Shown here piece after piece: positions 1 through 6,623 of a DNA stretch of 13,029 nucleotides. Source of the stretch: Actinomycetota bacterium. Lineage in GTDB: Bacteria > Actinomycetota > AC-67. Each line of letters begins with the position of its first letter. The first letter of the stretch is position 1. The translations under genes and the position numbers were made by a program. The stretch covers positions 1-13,029 of the forward strand of contig VAYV01000066.1 of the NCBI GenBank assembly GCA_005883175.1, in the 5' to 3' direction. The notes under the pieces were generated by a model. That model was not told the DNA's origin and ran no database searches. It was given only the letters and a program-made list of their open reading frames with translations.

Positions 1-654
1 TCTCGCAAGGCGGGTGTGTGCGACGAGGTCGCCGCCGAGCTCAGCAAGAACGGCGAGTGCTACTCGATCCCCGCCGACCTAGGGACGCTCGAAGGCTTGG
101 ATCATCTGGCCGGCAGGCTTTCCGAACGCGAGCAAGCGCTGCACATCCTCGTGAACAACGCAGGCGCGACGTGGGGCGCCTCCCTGGAGACATATCCAGA
201 CGAAGCGTTCGACAAGATCTGGGCGGTGAACGTGAAAGCGATGTTCCACCTCACGGTGAAGTGCCTGCCGCTGCTCCGCAAGGCCGCAGCGGACGGCGAT
301 CCCGCGCGCGTCATCAACGTCGGTTCGATCGATGGGATCCGCGTGCCGTACTTCGAGAACTACGCATACTCCGCGAGCAAGGCGGCCGTGCATATGCTGA
401 CGCGACACATGGCGCACACGCTGCACAAGGAGAACATCACGGTGAATGCGATCGCACCCGGCTTGTTCCCCAGCAAGATGACGAACTTCATCTTCGAGCA
501 GATGGGCGTCGATCAGCTCGGCGGCGGCATCCCTCTCGGCCGCGTCGGGCAGCCGGACGACGTGGCGGGGGCGACGATCTTCCTCGCGTCGCGCGCGGGC
601 GCGTATCTCACCGGTGCCGTGATCCCTGTCGACGGAGGGGTCTCGACGCGCTAA
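1..654 (+). CDS. SDR-family oxidoreductase, RhlG-like (5' end outside window)
   Basis: This is the C-terminal part of a classical short-chain dehydrogenase/reductase, an NAD(P)H-dependent cytosolic oxidoreductase. The reading frame is open from base 1 and begins Ser-Arg-Lys-Ala-Gly, the segment that normally follows the second Rossmann beta strand, so the TGxxxGxG nucleotide-binding loop (about the first 35-40 residues) lies upstream of the window. The GTG at 16 is not the real start. Visible motifs are NNAG (154-165), the catalytic Ser in NVGSIDG (codon 325-327), YSASK with catalytic Tyr at 367-369 and Lys at 379-381, and the C-terminal TGAVIPVDGG. The GSIDGIRVP and ENYAYSASKAAVH stretches resemble RhlG-type beta-ketoacyl reductases and related soil-bacterial SDRs; the substrate cannot be told. 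The stop TAA (652-654) overlaps the trpD stop on the other strand. Confidence 0.9.
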   Translation, partial: SRKAGVCDEVAAELSKNGECYSIPADLGTLEGLDHLAGRLSEREQALHILVNNAGATWGASLETYPDEAFDKIWAVNVKAMFHLTVKCLPLLRKAAADGDPARVINVGSIDGIRVPYFENYAYSASKAAVHMLTRHMAHTLHKENITVNAIAPGLFPSKMTNFIFEQMGVDQLGGGIPLGRVGQPDDVAGATIFLASRAGAYLTGAVIPVDGGVSTR

Positions 655-1560
655 GCGGGGCGGTGACGCTGCGACGTCTCCCGCATCGCGTCCAACGCTT
701 TCGCGGCGGCACCGGAGTCGAGCGATTCGCGCGCGCGCGCCAAGCCGTCTTTGAGATCGGGTGCGACGCCGGCGACCAGCAGCGCGGCGCCGGCGTTCAA
801 CGCGACCGCATCGTGCAAGGGTCCGTCCCCGCCGGCCAGCACCTCCAGGCAGAGGCGCGCATTCTCTTCCGCCGAGCCGCCCGACAGGTCCGACGCCTTC
901 GCCGGCTTCAGCCCGAGCGAGGCCGGGTCGAACGACGACTTCGTCACTCCCCCATCTACATCCCACACCGCAGACGTGGTCGTCGTGCTGAGCTCGTCGA
1001 GACCGTCGTCACCTCGGAACACCATCGCGCGCTCCGAGCCAAGCCGGTGGACGGCCTCGGCCATCATCGGCGCGATGCGCGCGTCGGCGACGCCGATCGT
1101 CTGTCGTTTCGCTCCGGCCGGGTTCGTCAGCGGGCCGAGCACGTTGAAGACGGTCGGAACGCCGAGCTCCTTTCGGACGGGCCCGGCGTGACGCATCGAC
1201 GGGTGGAACGCGGGTGCGAAGCAGAAGCCGATGCCGGCTTCCTCGATGCAGGCGGCGACCCCTTCGGGCGCGAGGTCGATCGCGACGCCCAGCGCTTCGA
1301 GCAGGTCGGCCGAGCCGCACTTCGACGACGCCGCACGGTTGCCGTGCTTCGCCACCGGGACGCCGGCGCCCGCGCAGACGATCGCGCCGAGGGTTGAGAT
1401 GTTGAAGGTGCCGGCCCGGTCGCCGCCGGTCCCGCACGTGTCCACCGAGTCCGATGGCGCCCGCACGGGCTGGGCAAACTCGAGCGCTGTCGAGGCGAGG
1501 CCCTCGAGCTCCTCGACCGTCGAGGGCGGCCAGCGTGTCGGCCCAGCTGAAGTCGCTCAT
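651..1560 (-). pseudogene. trpD: Anthranilate phosphoribosyltransferase, N-terminal region deleted and frameshifted
   Basis: TrpD joins anthranilate to PRPP, the second step of tryptophan synthesis. The frame from 1466 down to the stop at 653-651 carries the family hallmarks: DTCGTGGD (PRPP loop), KHGNRAASS, CGSADLLEALG, FHPSMRHAGPVRKELG, NVLGPLTNPA and a DELS-type loop. Reading upstream, this frame continues with VEELEGLASTALEF, which matches the end of the TrpD N-terminal helical domain, but it has no start before a TGA. A plausible native start, ATG at 1560 (MSDFSWADTLAALDGR), lies in another frame. The two halves meet at about 1511-1525, where I estimate that 35-45 residues of the helical domain are missing, with a frame change. 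Translation could restart at the GTG at 1466, but that product would lack the N-terminal domain that helps form the dimer and the anthranilate site. This is either a real pseudogene or an assembly error. No other trp gene is adjacent. Confidence 0.85.
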
Positions 1561-1568
1561 CGCGCCGA

Positions 1569-1574
1569 AGTATA
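1569..1574 (-). promoter_or_regulatory. Candidate -10 box (TATACT) for trpD, leaderless spacing
   Basis: TATACT on the minus strand ends 8 nt before the ATG at 1560, so transcription would start at or within a base or two of the start codon. No Shine-Dalgarno sequence is visible in front of this ATG and no good -35 hexamer is seen. The box supports 1560 as the ancestral trpD start. Confidence 0.5.
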
Positions 1575-1602
1575 GGGCGTGCTAACGGGGCCTCGTTTGG
1601 AG

Positions 1603-1608
1603 TATCGT
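1603..1608 (+). promoter_or_regulatory. Candidate -10 box (TATCGT) for the hydrolase gene, leaderless spacing
   Basis: TATCGT matches TANNNT and ends 7 nt before the ATG at 1616. A GGAG at 1599-1602 is 13 nt from the ATG, too far for a normal ribosome binding site, so leaderless transcription is the simpler reading. Confidence 0.4.
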
Positions 1609-1615
1609 CGCGCCC

Positions 1616-2411
1616 ATGCGTGAGGGCACCGTCCGGGCGAACGGCATCGAGTTCGCCTACATCGAGGAAGGCGACGGCCCCGTCGTTCTGCTGATGCACG
1701 GCTACCCAGACATCGCACCGACGTGGGCAGCGCAGATGCGCGCGCTCGCCGACGCGGGCTATCGGGCCGTGGCGCCGTACTCGCGCGGATACCCGCCGAC
1801 AGAGGTTCCGACGAACGGCTTCTACGACGCGTGCACGCTCGTAACCGACATCAAAGAACTGGTCGAGCAGCTTGCCGGTGAGCCGGTCCACTACGTCGGT
1901 CACGACTGGGGCGCGGCAACCGGGTATCGGGTGACGGCGGCCTTCCCGGAGCTGTTCAAGCGGAGCGTGCAGCTCGCGATCCCACACCCGATCACGTTCG
2001 CGGCGATGTTCATGGATCCGGCGCAGATCCGAGGCCGTTTCCACTTCTGGTTCTTCCAGATGAAAGGTCTCGCGGAAGCGGCCACGAGTGCGAACAACTA
2101 CGCGATGATCGACTACCTCTTCAGGCTCTGGTCGCCGAAGCTCGACGAACCGGAGCACCGCGCGCTGGTCAAGAAGTCGATGTCGCAGCCCGGCGCGCTC
2201 GAAGCGTCCCTTTCCTACTATCGAGCAGCCTTCGGGAACGCGCCGGCCGATCCTCGGTGACGAGGACCCGGGGAAGATCGCTGGGAAGCTGCAGGCGCCG
2301 ATGTTCACCGGTCCGATGGAGGTCTCCTACGTCGATGGGACGGGACACTTCCTGCATCGCGAGAAGCCGGACGACGTCTCGAAGCTGATCGTCGACTGGC
2401 TGGCCGGCTAG
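1616..2411 (+). pseudogene. Alpha/beta hydrolase (epoxide hydrolase-like), frameshifted near the C-terminus and lacking the catalytic-acid segment
   Basis: This gene encodes an alpha/beta-hydrolase-fold enzyme. The first frame (1616 to TGA at 2258-2260) has the oxyanion-hole motif HGYPD (residues 28-32) and the nucleophile elbow GHDWGA (residues 95-100). The nucleophile there is Asp97, as in epoxide hydrolases and haloalkane dehalogenases, followed by a cap region rich in Phe and Met. Homology continues one base out of frame, from about 2245 to TAG at 2409-2411, as GKIAGKLQAP, then FTGPMEVSYVDGTGHFLHREKPDD, with the catalytic His at codon 2346-2348. Two lesions are therefore visible: a one-base frame change at about 2240-2258, and loss of the block between QAP and FTGPMEV that normally carries the HG-x-x-D catalytic acid (about 20-25 residues, my estimate). 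The shared CTAG stop with the next gene supports 2411 as the original end. As read, the enzyme would be inactive. Confidence 0.85.
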
Positions 2412-3202
2412 ACCCCGCGACAGAGCTCTTCCACGATCTCTTTCGCCGATTGGCGCTTCATAACACCGTCGACCGAAAAGCCGGCGTAGTGCGGCATCGC
2501 CGCCACGTTGCCGCGCGCGTCCTTCGTGGGCGGGAGCGTCGAGAAGCGCGGGACCGGCCAGGCCTCGTCTCCGACGGTGGCGCAGGGGTCATCGCTTTTT
2601 CTCGCGGCTTCGAGGCTTGAGCGGAGGACGCGCGCCGGCGCGTTCGGCCAGCCGACATCGAACTCGGTGGTGATGACTGTGTCGCTTCTCTTCGCGGTGA
2701 TGAGGGCGTCAACGTAGGTGGGGTGAACGTTCGCTTCGGTGGCCGCGAGGAATCGGGTGCCTATGCGCACGGCTGATGCCGGCGAATCGAACGCGTCTTC
2801 TACATCTTCGGGATTGGCGATTCCTCCGGCCGCAACGATAGGTGTTGCCAGATCGGTACAAGCGTTCAGAAGACTCTCGAGATCATCTCGTCCGCGCACG
2901 TGTCCGCCCGCCTCGATGCCTTGGGCGACGATGATGTCGCAACCTGCCTGGTGCGCGGCGTTCGCCTCCTCCGTTGATCCCACCTGCCACGAGACCAGCG
3001 CACCCTGCGCGTGTGCGATCTCGACGAGAGAACGATCCGGATCTCCGAAGAAGAGCTCGACCACTCTGGCTTTCTCTGTCATGCCGAGGCCGCCGGCTGC
3101 GCTCACCGCGGCCGCGAGCTCGGCAGTGGAGACCCCGCCCATGCCGGCGAGCTGCAACGGCAGCGCGCAGCCGACGAGGTCGGTGAACGATGGCGTGGTC
3201 AT
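2408..3202 (-). CDS. Nitronate monooxygenase / 2-nitropropane dioxygenase-like flavoprotein with an internal gap
   Basis: This is an FMN-dependent TIM-barrel oxidoreductase of the NMO/NPD family (264 residues here), which oxidises nitronates or related small acids in the cytosol. Family signatures are the N-terminal LPLQLAGMGGVS, then AAGGLGM (to residue 41), QVGSTEEA, AQGIEAGGHVRG (conserved His101, the position of the catalytic His in class I NMOs), the FMN-phosphate loop AAGGIANPEDV and RIGTRFLAATEANVHPTY. Between GGLGM (residue 41) and TEKARVVELFFGDPD, about 45-50 residues normally present appear to be missing in frame. That block usually contains the G-V-N-F-L strand. The protein is thus shorter than its usual length (above 310 residues) and probably misfolded or misassembled. 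The start at 3202 is supported by a TAGGGT box 6 nt upstream. It is divergent from the RpiB-like gene and shares its CTAG stop with the hydrolase. Confidence 0.82.
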   Translation of the reverse strand: MTTPSFTDLVGCALPLQLAGMGGVSTAELAAAVSAAGGLGMTEKARVVELFFGDPDRSLVEIAHAQGALVSWQVGSTEEANAAHQAGCDIIVAQGIEAGGHVRGRDDLESLLNACTDLATPIVAAGGIANPEDVEDAFDSPASAVRIGTRFLAATEANVHPTYVDALITAKRSDTVITTEFDVGWPNAPARVLRSSLEAARKSDDPCATVGDEAWPVPRFSTLPPTKDARGNVAAMPHYAGFSVDGVMKRQSAKEIVEELCRGV

Positions 3203-3207
3203 GTCGC

Positions 3208-3213
3208 TACCCT
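3208..3213 (+). promoter_or_regulatory. Candidate -10 box (TACCCT) for the RpiB-like gene
   Basis: TACCCT matches TANNNT and ends 8 nt before the ATG at 3222, so the transcript would be leaderless. The heptamer TACCCTA serves both strands, and the two start codons are only 19 bp apart, leaving no room for two separate promoters between the genes. Confidence 0.4.
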
Positions 3214-3214
3214 A
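3209..3214 (-). promoter_or_regulatory. Candidate -10 box (TAGGGT) for the NMO-like gene
   Basis: TAGGGT on the minus strand ends 6 nt before the ATG at 3202. It overlaps the plus-strand box TACCCT by five bases. No Shine-Dalgarno sequence lies between the box and the start. Confidence 0.4.
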
Positions 3215-3221
3215 GTGGGCG

Positions 3222-3659
3222 ATGCGTATCGCAGCAGGGGCCGACGACCGAACCGATCTGACGGACTTCGTGCTCGAAGACTTGCGCGCGCGCGGCCACG
3301 AGCTGGTCACCGTGCTTGGGCCTGCCGGCGGCCGTGATGAGCAGTGGGCGGACGTCGGGCGCGGCATCGCCGAGGCGGTTGCGCGCGGTGAGGCCGATCA
3401 GGGCGTCGTCTTCTGCTGGACCGGAACCGGCGTTTCGCTCGCTGCGAACAAGGTGCACGGCGCGCGCGCGGCGCTCTGCACCGATGCCGAGCAAGCGCGC
3501 GGCGCGCGCAAGTACAACGACGCGAACATCTTGGCGCTGAGCCTGCGTCTCACCAGCGAGCCGCTCGCGAAAGAGATCCTGGACGCCTGGTTCGATCAAA
3601 CGGAGCTGGATCCGACGGAAGTGCCGAACATCGAGAAGGTCAAACAAGCCGACCGCTAG
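3222..3659 (+). CDS. RpiB/LacA/LacB-family sugar-phosphate isomerase with altered active-site residues
   Basis: This 145-residue protein has the Rossmann-like fold of ribose-5-phosphate isomerase B, which interconverts ribose 5-phosphate and ribulose 5-phosphate (LacA/B act on galactose 6-phosphate). Visible signatures are MRIAAGADD at the N-terminus, GEADQGVVFCWTGTGVSLAANK (residues 56-77, catalytic Cys65 position and the phosphate-binding GTG loop), GARAALCTD and YNDANILALSLRL. Two usual residues differ: the DH of the first loop is D8-D9 (His replaced by Asp), and the His of the R/K-H-N motif is Tyr98. The insertion of Trp66 before the GTG loop is also unlike E. coli RpiB. The altered set looks like a distinct subgroup rather than decay, since the rest is well kept, so the substrate may not be ribose 5-phosphate. 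The length is normal for the family. Its TAG stop shares CTAG with the DUF72 gene. Confidence 0.85.
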   Translation: MRIAAGADDRTDLTDFVLEDLRARGHELVTVLGPAGGRDEQWADVGRGIAEAVARGEADQGVVFCWTGTGVSLAANKVHGARAALCTDAEQARGARKYNDANILALSLRLTSEPLAKEILDAWFDQTELDPTEVPNIEKVKQADR

Positions 3660-4561
3660 ATCAGGTCGTCGAGCAGGCTCGCCATGTCCGCAGCGTTGCG
3701 CACGCCTTTGTCTTGGTAGCAGTTGTTGAACAGCACGTGGGTGCGCTTGGCCTCACCGGCAAGCTCGAACAATCGCGGCGCCCACTCCTTCAGCTCCTTC
3801 TTCGAGTAGAGGTAGTCGAACCGCTCGGCGACGCTGATCCCTTTCTTCTTCCAGTTCTCGTCGTTGTGGCCGTGGAAGCGGACGAGCGCGAGCTCTTTGC
3901 TCGTCGCGGCGACGACCGGAGGGATGCTCGACGGGAATCCCTGCGGCATGTCGACGCCGACGTAGGTGAGATCGTGCTCCGACAGCCAGTCGAGCGTCCA
4001 TCGCTGATGCTCCTCGGTTTCCATCCATGTCCGCTGGCGGAACTCGACGGCGATGTGGTAGTCGGGCAGCTTCGCTGCCGCCTCCAAGATGTAGTCCTTG
4101 TTCTGCGGCGCCGGCGTGAACCACTCGGGGAACTGGAACAGGATGGTGCCGAGCTTGCCCGCCGAGTGGAGCGGCATCAACGCGCCGCGGAACATCTCGA
4201 AGATCTGGTCGATGACGGCCGGGTCGAGGTCGCGCGGGTACACGGTTCGCTTCTCCCCCGCCGCGTCGCGCAAGTCCTTCGGCAGCGCGCGCACCTGCGC
4301 CGGATGCTGCGTCATGAGCGAGAACGCCTTCACGTTGAACGTGAAGTGCGCAGGTGTTCGCTCGACCCAGAGGGCGGCGTTCTTCTCCGACGGCAGCGCA
4401 TAGTAGGAGGAGTCGACTTCGACCAGCGGGAACTGTGATGCGTAGTACCCGAGGCGCGCCTCCGCGGTCTTCGCGTCCTTCGGGTACCAGCCCGACGCAA
4501 GCAACGTCTTGTCGGTCCAGGACGAGGTGCCGACGAGGATCTCTCGCTTCTTCTTCGCCAT
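3656..4561 (-). CDS. DUF72 family protein
   Basis: This 301-residue protein of the DUF72 family (TIM-barrel-like fold) has no settled biochemical role. Characteristic segments are ILVGTSSWTD near the N-terminus, GWYP, VEVDSSYYALPS (matching the family E-V/N-S-T-F-Y pattern), FTFNVKAF, a TILFQFPEWF strand, HIAVEFRQRTWM, YVGVDMPQG, ALVRFHGHN and THVLFNNCYQDKG. The length is slightly above the usual 240-280 residues. The start MAKKKREI at 4561 is chosen because it overlaps the upstream GMC stop as TGATG, the same junction used between the two preceding genes. That implies translational coupling and co-expression as the last gene of a four-gene operon. The open frame extends upstream to 5323, but that stretch is antisense-like low-complexity coding with no family match. 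Confidence 0.88.
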   Translation of the reverse strand: MAKKKREILVGTSSWTDKTLLASGWYPKDAKTAEARLGYYASQFPLVEVDSSYYALPSEKNAALWVERTPAHFTFNVKAFSLMTQHPAQVRALPKDLRDAAGEKRTVYPRDLDPAVIDQIFEMFRGALMPLHSAGKLGTILFQFPEWFTPAPQNKDYILEAAAKLPDYHIAVEFRQRTWMETEEHQRWTLDWLSEHDLTYVGVDMPQGFPSSIPPVVAATSKELALVRFHGHNDENWKKKGISVAERFDYLYSKKELKEWAPRLFELAGEAKRTHVLFNNCYQDKGVRNAADMASLLDDLI

Positions 4562-6159
4562 CACTCCGCGAAGTAGCGCGCGACGATGCGCTCGGAGATC
4601 ATCGTTGCGACCGCCTGCGCGGTCAGGGTTGGGTTGGGACCGCCGATGCCGTTCGGGAAGATGCTCGTGTCGCAGATGAAGAGGTGCGCGACCCCGTGCG
4701 CTTCTCCGTTCGGGTCCACGATCGACCGGGATGGATCGAAGCCCATCCGCATCGTGCCGTGCTGATGCACCGTCGAGGCCGGAGCGTCCGCGCGGTGGAT
4801 CGAGTCGGGGTCGGCGCCGGCGCCGATCAACACCTCGGCCGCGCGCCGCGAGAGCCAGTCCCGCCGCCGGATCGTCTGGTCGCTCGCGCGGTACCGGACC
4901 AGCGGCGCGGGATTGTTCTCGTCGGCGACACCGGGCGCCAGCGACACGCTGCTCTCCGCGAGCCCGTCGTCGTCGACGCACACGACGAGCATCAGCGTCC
5001 GCCTGTACGCCTCCATCCGCCGCTTGAGCGCGCTCCCCCAGGTGCGGCCCGACAGCGCCCACGGGCCTTCGCCGGTCACGGCTTTCGGGCCCATCGACGT
5101 GGCCAGCGCGAACGTCAACGGGCCGGCGCCCTGCGACTCGAAGAAGCCGTACCCGGGGAACTCCGCGCGCACCATCGAGGTCTGCCCCTCGAACATGTTG
5201 ACCTCGTGCGGGAAGACGCCGGTGATGTAGTCGAACCAGTGCGTCGTGAAGTACTTGCCGACGTGGCCGTTGTCGGGAAGGCCGCTCGACAGCCACAGCC
5301 GCGGTGTTTCGACCGGGCCACACGCCATGACGATCACGCGGGCCTCTTGCTCCTTGAGCGAGCCATCGGCTTCCCGGTACTGCACCGCGCGCGCGCGCAG
5401 GGTGCCTTCGTTCTCCTCCGTCACGATCTGCGTAACGAACACGCCGGTGCGGAACTCACAGCGCTTCGTCTTCAGGGCGAGCGGCGCGTAGCTGACGTTG
5501 GTGCTCCGCTTCGCCGTCCGTTCGAGAGGCGCGCCTTCGGCGTTGCGGCAGCCGACGATGCACTCGCCGCATTGCACGCATCCATCCGTGTTCGGATACA
5601 CAAGCGGGTTGGCGTCCTCCGCGATCGGCAAGATGGCGTTCGGCTGCATCCGCCAGCCGCTCGTCCTGATGTCCGGGCCCGCGACGTGGCCGATGCCGAT
5701 CGCCTCGCATCCTTTGATGAACAGCTCGTCCTTGGTGGCCGCGATCTCGGGCACCTGGACCGGCAGCGTCTCTTCGACCTTGTAGTAGTAGGGCACGAGG
5801 TCGCGGTATCGGAACGGCCAGTCGGTTTCGATCGAATCCATGTACGCGCGCGGATGGTTCGCGCCGTAGTGCAACGTGTTGCCGCCGACGCCGGGCGTCT
5901 GGAAGAGCAGCCCGATCCCGTCTCGCACGCGCGGCCACGGCGTTTTCGTGCGGTCGAGCGGCCCCCAACGGAACAGCGAGTCGAACGGGTTGAACATGTC
6001 CCACTCCAGCCCGTTGAACTCGCGCTGGGGATCGTGCCACGGACCGGCTTCGAGCACGACGACGCCGAGGCCGGCTTCGGCGAGCTCTTTCGCCATCACC
6101 GCGCCGGTGCCGCCGGCGCCGACGATCAGCACGTCGGGCATGTTCGTCTTGGTGGCCAT
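4561..6159 (-). CDS. GMC-family FAD oxidoreductase with a four-cysteine motif
   Basis: This 532-residue flavoprotein of the glucose-methanol-choline family should oxidise an alcohol or sugar hydroxyl. The N-terminal FAD-binding motif is VLIVGAGGTGAVMAKELAEAG (residues 10-30) followed by VVVLEAG. The substrate/FAD region GVGGNTLHYGA lies at 90-100. A CxxCxxCxxxC cluster (Cys194, 197, 200, 204) lies in the middle, as in bacterial GMC enzymes that pair with a small subunit; whether it binds an Fe-S cluster is unproven. VHQHGTMRMG (464-473) and NGIGGPNPTLTAQA (503-516) hold the conserved catalytic His/Asn region. There is no Tat signal peptide. The start is set by a GGAG Shine-Dalgarno 5 nt upstream and by the TGATG overlap with the small-subunit gene. 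The partner gene suggests a gluconate 2-dehydrogenase/sugar dehydrogenase-like complex, but the substrate cannot be read from sequence. Confidence 0.9.
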   Translation of the reverse strand: MATKTNMPDVLIVGAGGTGAVMAKELAEAGLGVVVLEAGPWHDPQREFNGLEWDMFNPFDSLFRWGPLDRTKTPWPRVRDGIGLLFQTPGVGGNTLHYGANHPRAYMDSIETDWPFRYRDLVPYYYKVEETLPVQVPEIAATKDELFIKGCEAIGIGHVAGPDIRTSGWRMQPNAILPIAEDANPLVYPNTDGCVQCGECIVGCRNAEGAPLERTAKRSTNVSYAPLALKTKRCEFRTGVFVTQIVTEENEGTLRARAVQYREADGSLKEQEARVIVMACGPVETPRLWLSSGLPDNGHVGKYFTTHWFDYITGVFPHEVNMFEGQTSMVRAEFPGYGFFESQGAGPLTFALATSMGPKAVTGEGPWALSGRTWGSALKRRMEAYRRTLMLVVCVDDDGLAESSVSLAPGVADENNPAPLVRYRASDQTIRRRDWLSRRAAEVLIGAGADPDSIHRADAPASTVHQHGTMRMGFDPSRSIVDPNGEAHGVAHLFICDTSIFPNGIGGPNPTLTAQAVATMISERIVARYFAE

Positions 6160-6611
6160 CAGTGCTCCGGCCGCCGCAACAGCTTGCGCCGCCCACGCGA
6201 TGGCCCGTCGAAGCCGGTGAGCTGCCATCCGAGCGGCCGTCGCGTCAGCGCGCCCTCCGCGTCTTGGCCGGTCCACTCGCCGTACACGGACGCGATCGAC
6301 AACAAGCCGAGAACCAACGGCAGCTCGCGAAGCTGCTCGACGTCGTGGGTCGACAGCTGATCGAGGATGGTGAGGCGCTCGTCCGGCGAAAGATCGACGA
6401 ACGTGCGCCCGTCGAACGTCGCCGCGGAAAGCTCGTTGAGCAGGTCGGGCAGTCCGGTTGCGAGGCCGGGGATGAGGAAGTCGAGGTAGTGAGAGATGAA
6501 GAGCTCGGCGTGAACGTCGGCGGCGCCGGGCGTCGGGTCGTGCGGTGATCCGGGAACGAAGACCTCCGCGGCCGCGCGGATCGTGAGTGCGTTTTCCTCG
6601 GGCGTGCTCAT
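6159..6611 (-). CDS. Gluconate 2-dehydrogenase subunit 3-like small subunit
   Basis: This 150-residue protein resembles the gluconate 2-dehydrogenase subunit 3 family, the small partner of GMC-type membrane dehydrogenases. Evidence is the opening TIRAAAEVFVPGSPHDPTPGAADV (residues 10-33), the following helical segment SHYLDFLIPGLATGLPDLLNEL, the block TFVDLSPDERLTILDQL, and the late VYGEWTG, typical of the family's C-terminal tyrosine/glycine-rich part. Many family members carry an N-terminal Tat signal; none is seen here, so the complex is probably cytosolic or exported only by another route. It overlaps the GMC start by one base (TGATG), which fits stoichiometric co-translation. Twelve bases separate it from the upstream receiver gene. 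The family assignment rests on pattern recognition and the GMC neighbour. Confidence 0.75.
   Translation of the reverse strand: MSTPEENALTIRAAAEVFVPGSPHDPTPGAADVHAELFISHYLDFLIPGLATGLPDLLNELSAATFDGRTFVDLSPDERLTILDQLSTHDVEQLRELPLVLGLLSIASVYGEWTGQDAEGALTRRPLGWQLTGFDGPSRGRRKLLRRPEH
6165..6168 (-). promoter_or_regulatory. Ribosome binding site of the GMC gene
   Basis: GGAG on the minus strand lies 5 nt before the ATG at 6159, inside the end of the upstream gene. It fixes the GMC start and argues against the longer open frame that runs on to 6822. Confidence 0.6.
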
Positions 6612-6623
6612 CCCGCGTCGGCG

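Noticed and set aside
18..1397. Long plus-strand open frame (459 codons) across the SDR gene and trpD
   Set aside because: Arg-rich, low-complexity product with no family motif; it crosses two genes with clear homology in other frames and is a high-GC shadow.
2230..2262. Programmed ribosomal frameshift in the hydrolase gene
   Set aside because: No slippery heptamer or following structure was seen, and the gene also lacks its catalytic-acid segment, so a lesion or assembly error is simpler.
4562..5323. N-terminal extension of the DUF72 frame
   Set aside because: The extra 254 codons overlap the GMC gene out of frame and show no homology; the TGATG junction at 4559-4563 fixes the start.
4354..6360. 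Plus-strand open frame of 668 codons opposite the DUF72 and GMC genes
   Set aside because: Antisense to two well-conserved genes; composition dominated by Arg/Ala/Asp from mirrored codons, no motif, no start signal.
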